From positions 1-64,000 of the forward strand of contig JAUSFD010000024.1 in NCBI GenBank assembly GCA_030649955.1: DNA of 64,000 bases. Reading direction: 5' to 3'. Origin of the DNA: Candidatus Peregrinibacteria bacterium (GTDB lineage Bacteria > Patescibacteriota > Gracilibacteria > Peribacterales > Peribacteraceae). Both the position numbers and the translations under genes were made by a program. Below are positions 25,040 to 34,837 of the stretch, one piece after another; within the stretch, counting starts at the first letter, position 1, and every line of letters starts with the position of its first letter. The notes beneath the pieces were generated by a model. The model saw only the letters and a list, made by a program, of their open reading frames with translations, was not told the DNA's origin and did not search any database.

Positions 25040-26047
25040 ATGAAATCTCGCGCAGCACTCCTCCTGCTCCCGCTCATTTCCCTTGCGGCGTGTTCGCCCG
25101 GAACACAGAAGAGCACAGTAGAGATCGATGGCTCCAGTACGGTGTTTCCGATCACGGAAGCCATGGCGGAGGAATTCCAGAAGGCGAATCCCGACACCCA
25201 AGTCGTCGTGGGTATTTCCGGCACGGGGGGCGGGTTCGAGAGATTCTGTCGCGGCGAGACGCACATCAACGATGCCTCGCGTCCCATCAAGGCAGCAGAG
25301 GCGACCGCATGCACAGAGAAGGGCATTGAATACATCGAGCTCCCGATTGCGTACGACGGACTCGCGGTGATGGTCCACCCCTCCAATGACTGGGTGGACT
25401 ACCTCACCGTGGCGGAGCTGAAGAAGATGTGGGAGCCCGAAGCCCAGAACACCGTTATGCGCTGGAATCAGATCCGTCCCGAGTGGCCGGACGAGCCCCT
25501 GTCTTTGTACGGAGCTGGCGTGGACTCTGGAACGTACGACTACTTCACACAGGCGATCGTCGGGAAGGAAGGCTCCAGTCGCGGGGACTTCGTCTCCAGC
25601 GAGGATGATAACGTCCTCGTGCAGGGAATCGCCTCTGACCCGAATGCGCTGGGCTTCTTCGGGTACGCGTACTACGACGCAAACAAGGAGAAGTTGAAGT
25701 TGATCCCCATTGCCCCAGGTGCTGAAGGCACTGCTGCGGATGCCATCCTCCCAGCGCCGGCAACGATCAATGACGGTTACTACCAGCCGCTCTCTCGTCC
25801 CATTTTCATCTACGTGAGTCGCAGCGCAGCGGACGATGCGGCAGTCGCCAGCTTCGTGAGCTTCTACATCGATCCCACGAATGCAGAGAAGCTCGTGAGT
25901 GAAGTGCAGTATGTTCCCCTCCCAGAGGAACTCTACACCGTCATCAGGAAGCGCTTCCAGGAGAGGACCATCGGCTCCATCTTCGAGAATGCTGGTTCTC
26001 AAGTCGGTGTCACATTAGAAGAGCTCCTCAACCGGGAAGCGCGATGA
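25040..26047 (+). CDS. pstS: phosphate ABC transporter, phosphate-binding lipoprotein
   Basis: 335 residues. The lipoprotein signal [17 protein letters not shown] ends in a lipobox. The mature part shows PstS phosphate-site motifs: [32 protein letters not shown] and, for the second lobe, [12 protein letters not shown]. It captures phosphate outside the membrane for the PstCAB channel. The ATG at 25040 is the start of the signal peptide. First gene of a tightly packed operon; its stop overlaps the pstC start (ATGA). Confidence 0.92.
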   Translation: MKSRAALLLLPLISLAACSPGTQKSTVEIDGSSTVFPITEAMAEEFQKANPDTQVVVGISGTGGGFERFCRGETHINDASRPIKAAEATACTEKGIEYIELPIAYDGLAVMVHPSNDWVDYLTVAELKKMWEPEAQNTVMRWNQIRPEWPDEPLSLYGAGVDSGTYDYFTQAIVGKEGSSRGDFVSSEDDNVLVQGIASDPNALGFFGYAYYDANKEKLKLIPIAPGAEGTAADAILPAPATINDGYYQPLSRPIFIYVSRSAADDAAVASFVSFYIDPTNAEKLVSEVQYVPLPEELYTVIRKRFQERTIGSIFENAGSQVGVTLEELLNREAR

Positions 26048-26943
26048 CCAGTGCGACTCCCGGATCGTCGCACGTGAAGGAGCAGATGGTGGGATGGGCC
26101 TTCAAGCTGTGCGGTCTCCTCTCCCTGTTCGTCACGGTGGGGATTGCGGTTGTCCTCTTCGCGGAAGCAGCGCACTTCTTCGGCGAGGTATCGGTGGTGG
26201 AGTTCCTCTTCGGTACGGAGTGGACGCCGCTCTTCACGGAGAAACACTTCGGGATTTTGCCCCTCGTCCTCGGAACTCTCCTCGTATCCGCGATTGCGAT
26301 GATCGTCGCCATTCCGCTGGGGATCCTCATTGCCGTGTACTTGAGTGAGTACGCATCGGCGAGAGTTCGCCGATCGCTGAAGCCCATTCTCGAGATCCTC
26401 GCAAGCATCCCCACCATTGTCTTCGGCTACTTCGCACTGCTCTCTGTTACTCCATTCCTCCAGAAGATCATCCCAGGCCTCTCCGGATTCAATGCGCTTT
26501 CTCCAGGGATCGTCATGGGCATCATGATCCTCCCCTTCGTCGTTTCCCTGACGGACGATGCGATGACCGCTGTGCCGCACAGCCTGCGGATGGCCGCGTA
26601 CGGTCTGGGATCTACGCGACTGCAGGTTGCATTCCGCGTTGTCCTCCCCTCAGCGAGCTCGGGTGTCATCGCGGCCTGTGTCCTCGCAGTATCCCGGGCG
26701 GTCGGAGAGACCATGCTCGTCGCCATCGCCGCGGGCATGCGGCCGACCTTCACCCTGAACCCTCTGGTACCCGTACAGACTATTACTGCGTACATCGTCC
26801 AAGTGAGCCTGGGAGATACACCGGCGGGAACACTCGAGTACAGGAGCATCTTCGCTGTGGCATCTGTCCTCTTCGTGCTCACGTTCATCCTGAACATGCT
26901 CGCGCAGAAGTTGCGGGCATCATTCAAATTCACCTATGCATAG
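26044..26943 (+). CDS. pstC: phosphate ABC transporter permease
   Basis: 299 residues with about six membrane segments. The BPD_transp_1 signature with the EAA loop appears as [21 protein letters not shown], followed by [15 protein letters not shown], which is typical of PstC. It forms the phosphate channel with PstA. Overlaps pstS by 4 nt and pstA by 8 nt. Confidence 0.92.
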   Translation: MTSATPGSSHVKEQMVGWAFKLCGLLSLFVTVGIAVVLFAEAAHFFGEVSVVEFLFGTEWTPLFTEKHFGILPLVLGTLLVSAIAMIVAIPLGILIAVYLSEYASARVRRSLKPILEILASIPTIVFGYFALLSVTPFLQKIIPGLSGFNALSPGIVMGIMILPFVVSLTDDAMTAVPHSLRMAAYGLGSTRLQVAFRVVLPSASSGVIAACVLAVSRAVGETMLVAIAAGMRPTFTLNPLVPVQTITAYIVQVSLGDTPAGTLEYRSIFAVASVLFVLTFILNMLAQKLRASFKFTYA

Positions 26944-27823
26944 TAACTTTGAAGCAATGGCACGCACCGTACATCGGAAGAGCGCAGAGAGCGTCTTCTT
27001 TCTCTCTGCTCTGCTGGCCCTCAGTGTCGCCCTCCTGATGCTGGCTGTCCTCGTCGTGGAAGTTTTCGTGGACGGCTTCTCGCAGTTGGACTGGCAGTTC
27101 CTCACACACTTCCCGTCCCGGAATCCTGAGGATGCGGGGATCCTCTCCGCCTGGGTGGGAAGCGTGTACCTCATTACGCTGACTGTGGCATTCGCCGTAC
27201 CCCTGGGCGTGGCCGCAGCGATCTACTTCGAGGAGTACGCGCGGAAGAATTGGTTCAACACTTTGATGGAGATGAACATCGGCACGCTCGCCGGCGTCCC
27301 CTCCATCATCTACGGCCTGCTGGGCTTGGGGCTCTTCGTGCGGACACTGAACATGGGTCGCAGCCTGCTCGCGGGGGCACTCACGATGGCGCTCCTCGTC
27401 CTCCCCATCATCATCATCACCGCACGCGAAGCCATCCGTGCTATCCCCTCCTCCGTACAAGACGCGGCGTTCGCTCTGGGTGCTACGCGCTCGCAGGTCA
27501 TCAGGACCATTATCCTCCCTCTCTCCTTCCCCGGCATCCTGACGGGCATCATCCTCGCCCTCTCACGCGCGATCGGCGAAACAGCACCGCTTATCGCTAT
27601 CGGGGCACTCACGTACATCGCCTTTCTTCCCGACGGGCTCTCGTCCCCCTTCACCGCCCTGCCCATCCAGATTTTCAACTGGGTCTCCCGCCCGCAAGCA
27701 GGATTCCACAGCAACGCCGCCGCCGCGATCATCGTCCTGCTCACCATTACGCTGCTCCTGAACGCGTTCGCTATACTCCTGCGGAACTACTTCTACCGGA
27801 GAATCCACGCCCATCTCTCATGA
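26936..27823 (+). CDS. pstA: phosphate ABC transporter permease
   Basis: 295 residues, six membrane segments. PstA motifs: [27 protein letters not shown], an EAA loop [20 protein letters not shown] and [13 protein letters not shown]. Both ends overlap the neighbouring operon genes (8 nt with pstC, ATGA with pstB). Confidence 0.92.
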   Translation: MHSNFEAMARTVHRKSAESVFFLSALLALSVALLMLAVLVVEVFVDGFSQLDWQFLTHFPSRNPEDAGILSAWVGSVYLITLTVAFAVPLGVAAAIYFEEYARKNWFNTLMEMNIGTLAGVPSIIYGLLGLGLFVRTLNMGRSLLAGALTMALLVLPIIIITAREAIRAIPSSVQDAAFALGATRSQVIRTIILPLSFPGILTGIILALSRAIGETAPLIAIGALTYIAFLPDGLSSPFTALPIQIFNWVSRPQAGFHSNAAAAIIVLLTITLLLNAFAILLRNYFYRRIHAHLS

Positions 27824-28575
27824 GCAACGCATTCGAAATCAAGAATCTGAACATCTACTACAACGGCCTCCACGCCGTGAAGAACGTCTCCATTGATATT
27901 CCTCACACCCTCATTACGGCGATCATCGGCGCTTCTGGTTGCGGAAAATCCTCCTTCCTGCGAGCGATGAACCGCATGAATGACTTGATCCCCAACTCCA
28001 GACGCACGGGGGAAATTCTCTTCCACGGCGTGGATATTCACCAGCCGATGATGAGTGAAGTCACCCTGCGCAGGAGGATCGGCATGGTGTTCCAGAAGCC
28101 CAATCCCTTCCCCTTCTCCATCTTCGATAACGTTGCATACGGCCTGCGAATCCAGGGAATGCGGGACAAAGCAACGCTGGATCAGAGAGTCGAGGAGAGC
28201 TTGAGGCGAGCCGCACTGTGGCCCGAGGTGAAAGATCGCTTGAAGCAATCCGCATTCGCACTCTCCGGAGGGCAGCAGCAGCGACTGTGCATCGCTCGGA
28301 CTCTCGCTGTGGATCCCGAAGTGCTCCTCCTCGACGAACCCTGCGCATCACTCGATCCCACCGGGACTGCGAGAATCGAGGAGCTCCTCCAGAAGTTGGA
28401 GAAGGAGATCACCATCATCATCGTCACGCACAACATGCAGCAGGCGAAGCGCCTCTCGGATACTGTTGGCTTTTTCCACCTCGGGGAACTCGTGGAGTTT
28501 GGGAGAACAGAGGAAATGTTCGAGCATCCTCGCATACAGCTCACGCGTGATTACATCATGGGGCATTTCGGGTGA
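27820..28575 (+). CDS. pstB: phosphate ABC transporter ATP-binding protein
   Basis: 251 residues. Walker [10 protein letters not shown] (~33-41), Q-loop [18 protein letters not shown] signature LSGGQQQR, Walker [14 protein letters not shown] and the switch His in [10 protein letters not shown]. Drives phosphate import through PstCA. The start ATG overlaps the pstA stop. No phoU follows; the next gene has its own promoter. Confidence 0.95.
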   Translation: MSNAFEIKNLNIYYNGLHAVKNVSIDIPHTLITAIIGASGCGKSSFLRAMNRMNDLIPNSRRTGEILFHGVDIHQPMMSEVTLRRRIGMVFQKPNPFPFSIFDNVAYGLRIQGMRDKATLDQRVEESLRRAALWPEVKDRLKQSAFALSGGQQQRLCIARTLAVDPEVLLLDEPCASLDPTGTARIEELLQKLEKEITIIIVTHNMQQAKRLSDTVGFFHLGELVEFGRTEEMFEHPRIQLTRDYIMGHFG

Positions 28576-28603
28576 TTTCGTGAAAGCACTGTAGAATGCT
28601 GCT

Positions 28604-29197
28604 ATGACAGAGCAGAGAACACACTTTCTTGGGCTTCGATCATTCATATCGATAACCATCATCATTGTCCTCGCCCTTTTTGCCCTCACACTCCATTGGA
28701 TGGGCCGCATCCCATGGTGTGAATGTGGGTTCGGACTCCTCGAGACGAGTGCATGGAGCACATCAACTTCACAACATTTCGTCGATCCCTACACGCTCTC
28801 GCACATTCTGCACGGGCTCATCTTCTACGCTGTACTGAACCTCTTTCGCAAACGCATCCCTCTTCAATACAGACTGCTCATCGCCCTCGGAATCGAAGTG
28901 GGATGGGAAGTGCTCGAGAATTCCCCGATCATCATCGAACGCTACCGGGCGCAGACGGCATCGCTCGAGTACTTCGGTGACAGCATCCTGAATTCGCTCG
29001 GGGATGTCTTATCAGCACTTGTCGGGTTCTGGATGGCGCACCGCTTCTCGTGGAAATGGACTCTCGGGCTCCTCATCGTGATTGAATTCGCGATGCTCTG
29101 GGCAATACGGGATAACCTCACGTTAAACATCATCATGCTCCTCACACCGATTCAGGCCATTAAGGAATGGCAATTGAAAGGGGTTCCAACGCAATAA
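28604..29197 (+). CDS. DUF2585-family membrane protein
   Basis: 197 residues, four to five membrane segments. Family motifs: DPYTLSHILHGLIFY, GIEVGWEVLENSPIIIERYR and DSILNSLGDVLSALVGF. The conserved His, Glu and Arg in the membrane suggest an enzyme or transporter site, but the role is unknown. TAGAAT (28592-28597) lies 6 nt before the ATG, so it is separate from pstB despite the 28-nt gap. Confidence 0.85.
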   Translation: MTEQRTHFLGLRSFISITIIIVLALFALTLHWMGRIPWCECGFGLLETSAWSTSTSQHFVDPYTLSHILHGLIFYAVLNLFRKRIPLQYRLLIALGIEVGWEVLENSPIIIERYRAQTASLEYFGDSILNSLGDVLSALVGFWMAHRFSWKWTLGLLIVIEFAMLWAIRDNLTLNIIMLLTPIQAIKEWQLKGVPTQ

Positions 29198-29200
29198 AGC

Positions 29201-29220
29201 GGCGGGCAAGTATGCCCGCC
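29201..29220. terminator. hairpin after DUF2585 gene (REP-like)
   Basis: GGCGGGCA-AGTA-TGCCCGCC, an 8-bp stem with a 4-nt loop, 3 nt after the stop codon and without a T run. Its architecture resembles the REP hairpins at 42559 and 43081 (GCGGG...CCCGC, 4-nt loop), so it may be a REP relative acting as a weak terminator. Confidence 0.55.
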
Positions 29221-29289
29221 CTCATACCTGGTGGTGTGTGATCAGAATCCGTATGAATGATTCCCGCCCTCGTACCGGAATGTTTGCAA

Positions 29290-29652
29290 TCAAGATCGTG
29301 GTACGAATCGCATCGAGAGCGAATTCACGCAATGGCGTGTGTTCTTCTCTGTGAGGCGTTCACCGTTGAAGACGTGACCCAAATGTGCAGAACAGTTCGC
29401 ACATTGAATCTCCGTGCGCATTCCATCTTCATCGGGGATCCGCTTCACCGCTCCGGGGATCTCGTCATCGAAGCTTGGCCAACCGCAGCCAGAGGAGAAC
29501 TTATCTTCGGATCGATACAGCTCAGCTCCGCAGCGTCTGCAAGTGTACGTACCAGCTTCGAAGAAAGTGTCGTACTCACCGGTGAACGGTGCCTCCGTCC
29601 CCTTGTGCTCTATGATGCGGGTTTCTTCGGGAGTGAGTGGATTGAACTTCAT
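29290..29652 (-). CDS. msrB: peptide-methionine (R)-S-oxide reductase
   Basis: 120 residues. It reduces methionine-R-sulfoxide in proteins. Hallmarks: LTPEETRIIEHKGTEAPFTG, zinc knuckles CRRCG and CANCS, SGCGWPSF and the catalytic Cys in RHCVNSLSMRF. The ATG at 29652 is where homology starts; the frame upstream is not conserved. Monocistronic, divided by a hairpin from the upstream SLH gene. Confidence 0.93.
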   Translation of the reverse strand: MKFNPLTPEETRIIEHKGTEAPFTGEYDTFFEAGTYTCRRCGAELYRSEDKFSSGCGWPSFDDEIPGAVKRIPDEDGMRTEIQCANCSAHLGHVFNGERLTEKNTRHCVNSLSMRFVPRS

Positions 29653-29695
29653 AGAGGCAGTGTGCAATGCGTTCACGTTCCACACAACGACGAAA

Positions 29696-29724
29696 CAGCC
29701 AGCCCCTCTAAAGTAGGCTGGCTG
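29696..29724 (-). terminator. hairpin after the SLH/CHRD gene
   Basis: CAGCCAGCC (29696-29704) pairs with GGCTGGCTG (29716-29724), 15 nt beyond the stop of the minus-strand SLH gene. On that strand a short TTT follows, so it is a modest intrinsic terminator. Confidence 0.6.
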
Positions 29725-29738
29725 ATTCGCTTTGAGAA

Positions 29739-31328
29739 TTACTGAGGTTTGATTTGTCCGCGGATCTCTCCATTGGGATTCGCAGCGGTGTGGACGTTCA
29801 CGTAGATGCGCTCACGGAGGAGCGCATCGCGCTCCGCAGCAGTGAGCCCCGTCCAGGTACCCGTCGCGCGGTTGCCGATGAAGACAATCGGCTCCACCAC
29901 ATCTCCGCTCACTCCCGTCTGCGCGAGGTGGAAGTGGGCAGCGGTGATCGTGCTGCCAGTACCTTTCAGCGTGATGTCGTAGCGCAAGCCATCCTCGAGG
30001 AGGGTGAAGGTTCCCGTTCCCGTCATCGTCGTCGTGACTGCAGGAACTTCCTGTGCACCCGTGAGTGTTGCCGTGAAGGAAACACCGGAATCGTTGTGGA
30101 GGAAGGTGCTCGCATCGGAGAAGATGACACCGGCCTCCGTTCTCAAACCGGTGACGGTGAGCGTGTAGCTCGCCTGCGAGCGGAGATCCTCCTTGAGGCG
30201 AAGTTCTACTTCTCTGTCATTCAGCGACACGACGCGGTCGATCGCGACGGAGCCGGTCTGGCTCGCGAGCTGGTAGCGGAAGACTTCTTCCGCTCGCACA
30301 GCGTCGATATCCGCATTGAATGCCAGCGTGATGCGGTTGTCTGCTGTCACTGTGAGGGACATGATTTCCGCCGTGGGATCCTCATCGATGGTGAAGACGT
30401 GATCCGAAGAGAACGTCACTCCTGCTTTTGAACGCAGGTTAATCGCAGAGACGCGGTAGCGGTCTGCACGGAGGGCATTCGTCAGCGTGAGCTCCACGGT
30501 GCGGTCGGAGACGAGGTGAGCATCACTCACGATGGCCTTCGCAGAGTCCGTTACGCTGATCACCGTGTAGTTATCCCTATCCTCAGCGGTCGCTTCGTTG
30601 AGATCCTCACTGAAGGTGACGCGCACCTTCGTATTCGACTCCACGCGCACATCGGAGATGAAGGGGGTTTCCTCCGCTGGTCCGCAGTCGTTGCTGTAGT
30701 CGAGATGTTGGGACGCGCGGTGGAACATGACGATCATCTCCGCTCTATTCATGAGGGTAGCGGGACGAACACGACCAGTCGCATCATCACCTTGGAGGAT
30801 GCAGTGATCAGCTGCCGCTTGGATGGGATCGAAGTACCATTCGCGTTCATGCACATCCGGGAACTGGGGAGCAGAACCTGTGTGTGGGAGGGCATACGCG
30901 CGAACGAGGAGAGCTGCAGCTTCTGCACGATTCACCGAATCAGGAGGACGGGCGGTGCAGGGTCGCGAATCCTTGTAACAGTCACGGTCGCCGCGGACCC
31001 ATCCTTGGATTGCTGCCGTCTCTACGTACGGGTAGTACCACGCGGATTTGGGAACGTCGTCGAAGCTCGGCGTCTCGGGGTTATCGAGCGAGAGACCGTA
31101 GACGCGGACGAGGAGCTTGATGAGCTCCGCACGTGTCGCGATATCATTCGGGCGGAGGCGTGCCTCAGCGGAATCGAGGGCACCGAGGCCGAGGAGTGCA
31201 TCAGCGGCTTCCTCGTACCACACACCCGCGTCTACATCAGTGTAGTGCGTGAGGCCTTGAGCATTCGCCGGTGGTGCAAGGCTCGTGAGGAGGAGAGTGA
31301 AGAGTGTGCCGGTGGCTATGCGGAGCAT
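29739..31328 (-). CDS. S-layer-homology surface protein with Ig-like and CHRD domains
   Basis: 529 residues. Signal peptide (LRIATGTLFTLLLTSLAPPANA), three SLH repeats (starting YTDVDAGVWYEEAADALL, FDDVPKSAWYYPYV and FPDVHEREWYFDPI, ~residues 28-205), two SbsA-like Ig domains (VRVTFSEDLNEATAED, then ITLAFNADIDA, ~210-400) and a C-terminal CHRD domain (FTATLTGAQEVPAV, AAHFHLAQTG, IYVNVHTAANPNGEIRGQI). SLH repeats tie such proteins to wall polymers. ATG 31328 is preferred over 31343 because AAGGAA lies 5 nt before it, one of few Shine-Dalgarno-like sites here. Confidence 0.85.
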   Translation of the reverse strand: MLRIATGTLFTLLLTSLAPPANAQGLTHYTDVDAGVWYEEAADALLGLGALDSAEARLRPNDIATRAELIKLLVRVYGLSLDNPETPSFDDVPKSAWYYPYVETAAIQGWVRGDRDCYKDSRPCTARPPDSVNRAEAAALLVRAYALPHTGSAPQFPDVHEREWYFDPIQAAADHCILQGDDATGRVRPATLMNRAEMIVMFHRASQHLDYSNDCGPAEETPFISDVRVESNTKVRVTFSEDLNEATAEDRDNYTVISVTDSAKAIVSDAHLVSDRTVELTLTNALRADRYRVSAINLRSKAGVTFSSDHVFTIDEDPTAEIMSLTVTADNRITLAFNADIDAVRAEEVFRYQLASQTGSVAIDRVVSLNDREVELRLKEDLRSQASYTLTVTGLRTEAGVIFSDASTFLHNDSGVSFTATLTGAQEVPAVTTTMTGTGTFTLLEDGLRYDITLKGTGSTITAAHFHLAQTGVSGDVVEPIVFIGNRATGTWTGLTAAERDALLRERIYVNVHTAANPNGEIRGQIKPQ

Positions 31329-31470
31329 AGTTGTTTCCTTCATGAGAGTAGTGGGGAGAGAACAAAACTGTGTCTGTTGTTGAGACGATCGAGAGGCCGA
31401 ACTCTTACCGCCTTTCTATCCAGGAAGCGAGCAAACGGCCTATTCTGTGCGTACGTGCTATTCTGCACTT

Positions 31471-32358
31471 ATGGATCACCACACGCGGGGACTCCTCGAA
31501 ATCCACATTGCGAGCTTCATCCTCGGATTCGTCGGGATCATTGGCAAATTCCTGACCCTCACGCCGGTGCAGATCGTCTTCGGAAGAGTCCTCTTCGCAT
31601 CCCTCGCGCTCTTCGTACTCCTCCGCATTGCGAAGATACCGTTGCGTCTGCACTCGCGGAAGGATGCGCTCTCTCTCCTCTTCCTCGGAGTTCTCCTGCC
31701 CTTCCACTGGTTCTGCTTCTTCCAATCGGTCTACATCGCCAGTGTCGCGATCGGCATCATCACGTTCGCGGCATTCCCCGTGTTCGTCGTGCTTTTCGAC
31801 CCACTGTTCTCACGCACTCGCATACGGATGAAAGAGCTCATCATCGCCTGCATCACTCTCTTCGGCGTCAGCCTCGTCGCCCCTTCTCTCGATATCAGCA
31901 GTGCCGCAACACAAGCCACACTGTGGGGACTGGGATCAGCGTGCACATTCGCGATCTTGAGCATCCTCAATCGTCAGCACGTCGCGCGGTACCCGAGCTT
32001 GCTGGTCGCCTTCTACCAAGATGCCGTCGCCGTCCTCGTTCTCCTCCCGTTCATCCTCGTGTCGCCACCGACAGTGGGAACACAGGATCTTCTTCTCCTC
32101 ATTCTCCTCGGCACCGTCTGCACAGCAGGCGGACACTCCCTCCTCATCAAAGGGATGCGGTACGTCCGTGCGCAGACTGCGAGCATCATCACCACACTCG
32201 AAACTGTGTACGGACTCATCCTCGCTGCACTCATCTTCGGAGACATCCCTACTCCCCGCATGCTCATCGGCGGGATCATCATACTCGCGATGGCCATCGT
32301 CTCCAGCGCGATGCAGCACAGTGAACTCGTCGTCGCGGAGCAAACCTCGCGGGAGTAG
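31471..32358 (+). CDS. EamA/DMT-family transporter
   Basis: 295 residues, ten predicted membrane helices in two EamA halves (first half GLLEIHIASFILGFVGIIG; second half with ATLWGLGSACTFAILSIL). Drug/metabolite-transporter proteins export small metabolites; the substrate is unknown. TATTCT (31459-31464) lies 6 nt before the ATG at 31471, which fixes the start. Confidence 0.85.
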   Translation: MDHHTRGLLEIHIASFILGFVGIIGKFLTLTPVQIVFGRVLFASLALFVLLRIAKIPLRLHSRKDALSLLFLGVLLPFHWFCFFQSVYIASVAIGIITFAAFPVFVVLFDPLFSRTRIRMKELIIACITLFGVSLVAPSLDISSAATQATLWGLGSACTFAILSILNRQHVARYPSLLVAFYQDAVAVLVLLPFILVSPPTVGTQDLLLLILLGTVCTAGGHSLLIKGMRYVRAQTASIITTLETVYGLILAALIFGDIPTPRMLIGGIIILAMAIVSSAMQHSELVVAEQTSRE

Positions 32359-32397
32359 CTTCCCTTTTTCCCTGCACTCTCCTATAAGTAGTGCTGC

Positions 32398-33687
32398 TTG
32401 GCCGTGCAGAAAAAACCGTACGAAGGCATCGCTCTCACTGCAGAGCAAACTGCATCTCTGGATGCACAACTGCGATCGGATGGCGTCATCAACGATCGGT
32501 ACACCCCTCCCGTCTTCCCCGGGTGCGTTGCCGTACGGGGCGATATCCTCGATCGTGCAGCGACAATTGCGCAACTCTTCTACCGTGCGTGCAAGACGTG
32601 CCACGAGCAGATGCAGACGGATGCAGCATTGAAGGATGCGCTGACCCTCCCGTTCCAGAACTACCCCGCCCTCCTCGCAGCGATCCTGGGGAGCCCATTC
32701 TGGATGGAGTACTTCCGCATCGATTTCTACCTGCACCCACAAACGCTTGAGCTCTCCATCATCGAAGCGAATACCTCTCCAGGAGCACTCCCGGAACACG
32801 GCCGCATCGACACGTTCTTCGGGGAGTTCCTCGATACATCCCCTCCCCATGGAGCAGCGAAGCTCCAGCCTGGTTCCGTTATCCGCGCCCTCAAACAGTA
32901 CGTCGATCGCGTCGGAGGTGACGTGCGCACGTTCGGCCTCATCGCACGTGATGACGGCGGCTTCTTCCCGCTTGCAGAGGCGAACCTCTACAGCCCAGAA
33001 GTGCGCGCAGTGGGATGGGAGCCCGTCCTCTGCACCATCGAGGACGGCATCACACTCGACCTCTTCCGCGAGGTCCCGCAATCCATCGATACGATCAGCG
33101 ATCTCGATGCGCTCTTCCACAATCCCGGCAATACCATGCAGCACCGGGAGACCTTCACGCGCTGGCTCGCGGAGCGCGGGATCATGCTCCTTCCGCCGCG
33201 GTCCAACATGCTCTTCACGAATAAATCGTTCCTCACGGTCCTCTCGAGGATGGACCACTTCGAAGGGTTAACGACAGAGGAGTTCGCACTCCTCCACGGA
33301 GCTCTCATCCCCTGCTTCCCACTCGCCGAGCTCGAGGAGCACCTCCCGCTCGTGCGCGACTGGACGGGGGTCGTCGTGAAGCGCAACCTGGGGAGTTCGG
33401 GCGCGAATGTGAAGATCTTCGACTACGCCGTCACGCCCGTCGATGAAGCTCTTCGCGAACTGCGCAAGACGCAGGAAGAGAGCATGAGAGACGGAAGCAC
33501 ATGGACGGTGCAGCAGTACATTCCGCCACCATCGATTAAGCTTAACAGTGAGCCGTTCTCCTTCGACATCATGACGTACGCGCTGATGGGATCACCCCCG
33601 CAGTTCCTCTTCTCCTCTCGACCGTTCCGGGACGGCAAGGCGAACATTCGGTTCGGAGCGTTCTACGGACAGATTTGCAGGGTGTGA
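32398..33687 (+). CDS. ATP-grasp-like protein, substrate unknown
   Basis: 429 residues, soluble. FRIDFYLHPQTLELSIIEANTSPGALPE (in pieces; ~103-130) and GVVVKRNLGSSGANVKIF (~323-340) resemble the carboxylate-loop and nucleotide-binding segments of circularly permuted ATP-grasp ligases. A late SFDIMTYALMG strand may belong to the same fold. The start is TTG 32398 or GTG 32404; TATAAG is 9 nt before the TTG. The last 25 nt overlap the convergent sulfotransferase gene. It could equally be a distant glutathionylspermidine-synthase relative. Confidence 0.5.
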   Translation: MAVQKKPYEGIALTAEQTASLDAQLRSDGVINDRYTPPVFPGCVAVRGDILDRAATIAQLFYRACKTCHEQMQTDAALKDALTLPFQNYPALLAAILGSPFWMEYFRIDFYLHPQTLELSIIEANTSPGALPEHGRIDTFFGEFLDTSPPHGAAKLQPGSVIRALKQYVDRVGGDVRTFGLIARDDGGFFPLAEANLYSPEVRAVGWEPVLCTIEDGITLDLFREVPQSIDTISDLDALFHNPGNTMQHRETFTRWLAERGIMLLPPRSNMLFTNKSFLTVLSRMDHFEGLTTEEFALLHGALIPCFPLAELEEHLPLVRDWTGVVVKRNLGSSGANVKIFDYAVTPVDEALRELRKTQEESMRDGSTWTVQQYIPPPSIKLNSEPFSFDIMTYALMGSPPQFLFSSRPFRDGKANIRFGAFYGQICRV

Positions 33688-34412
33688 AGAAGGAGATCTT
33701 CACTCCACTTCCTCACTTCGTTGTAGAAACGCAGGAGTTTCCTATCGATCTCCTCCGCATGGTCTGGGAGGAGTTCTCCCTCCTTCTTCGAACGCTGGAT
33801 CGTCCGCGATGATGCCACGCTGTCGTAGTGCCCCTGCTCTACTCCCTCTCTGTCCAATCCCGGTGTAGCGAGGAAATCATCCTTCCAGTCGAGCATGGCT
33901 GCATCGTAGGGTATCCCAATCCTCTTGCAGATCTCCTGGAGAACGCGCTCTGGATGCTCGCAGAGCGTTTCGTAGGTCATGACAACGGCATCCGGCCGCA
34001 CAAATTTCGCATCACACAGGAGCTCGTAGGCGTGACGATACGCCGTGATGAAGAGACGCGGGTCACCTTCAGGGACCAGGTTGTTCTCCAGCCACGATTG
34101 GTACGTCGACCGCGGTTCCCGGAACACGAAGAGCTGCCGACTAGCCCCGATGCTCTCCTTGTTTGGAAAGACCGGGAGCGTGCAGTCCTCCTCTGTCCCG
34201 TACCCAATTGTCTCCTTCCCTACGAGGACCTTCCCCGGCGGGACCTCCTGTTCGAAGAAACCGTAGTCCGCCTTCCCCTCGCGCCGCTGTCCCTCCTTCA
34301 CGGACTGGAAACCCGCAGGAACACTCAGCGGGTGGTTCCTGAATGCACGCAGGACCATCGTGCTCCCCGACCGGCACGGGGTGACGACCATCAAGCGATC
34401 CAGCATCTGCAT
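33663..34412 (-). CDS. sulfotransferase-family protein
   Basis: 249 residues. The PAPS 5'-phosphosulfate loop is VVTPCRSGSTMVLRAF (~9-24) and the 3'-phosphate site is LFVFREPRSTYQSWL (~94-108), as in bacterial sulfotransferases. DAVVMTYETLCEHPERVLQEICKRIG (in pieces; ~140-165) is the typical following helix. The acceptor is unknown; surface glycan sulfation would fit the envelope-rich setting but is inference. Confidence 0.75.
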   Translation of the reverse strand: MQMLDRLMVVTPCRSGSTMVLRAFRNHPLSVPAGFQSVKEGQRREGKADYGFFEQEVPPGKVLVGKETIGYGTEEDCTLPVFPNKESIGASRQLFVFREPRSTYQSWLENNLVPEGDPRLFITAYRHAYELLCDAKFVRPDAVVMTYETLCEHPERVLQEICKRIGIPYDAAMLDWKDDFLATPGLDREGVEQGHYDSVASSRTIQRSKKEGELLPDHAEEIDRKLLRFYNEVRKWSEDLLLHTLQICP

Positions 34413-34491
34413 AGTGCCGTATCCTGATTGACCTCTCCTGGCAATGCAAGAGACTTGTGTCCTCTATGGGAAAGAGGAGGATCCGCTCCCT

Positions 34492-34716
34492 ATGCAAACC
34501 ACCCTCCTCTCGTTCTCCGTCGCTCTCCTCACCCTCTGCCCAGCAATCGCCCATGGAGCTGCGCCGAATGGCTTCGTTCAGACTGTAGATTCCGCATTCG
34601 TCACCGCAGAGCACTCGCTCTCACGATTCCCCGATGGTCCTGCACGAGACAGTGCAGAGACGAAGGTGAAAGCCTCGCACGACATCGCGATGAATTCCAT
34701 TCGGAACCTGAAGTAG
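34492..34716 (+). CDS. small secreted hypothetical protein
   Basis: 74 residues. Signal peptide QTTLLSFSVALLTLCPAIAHG with a cleavage site near AHGA, then a short helical mature part (TVDSAFVTAEHSLSRF, KVKASHDIAMNSIRNLK). The ATG at 34492 is chosen because the signal peptide begins there. No family recognised. Confidence 0.5.
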   Translation: MQTTLLSFSVALLTLCPAIAHGAAPNGFVQTVDSAFVTAEHSLSRFPDGPARDSAETKVKASHDIAMNSIRNLK

Positions 34717-34837
34717 CACGCTCTTGGTATTCTCATTCCATTTCCATTTCAAAAGGATACCGCGTAGCTTTCACTCAATGGCTCAATGATAAGGGAAGAC
34801 AAGTACTGATCAGTATCACTTTGAAAGCGAAGTGGTA

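Noticed and set aside
30516-32324. 602-residue open frame on the plus strand
   Set aside because: It runs antisense to the SLH/CHRD gene and then out of frame through the EamA gene, both of which are clear families.
34717-34837. possible short gene fragment with a TACTGATCAGTA palindrome
   Set aside because: The plausible peptide in this spacer has no start of its own and overlaps the ends of both neighbours; the 12-bp palindrome alone is not enough to call a site.
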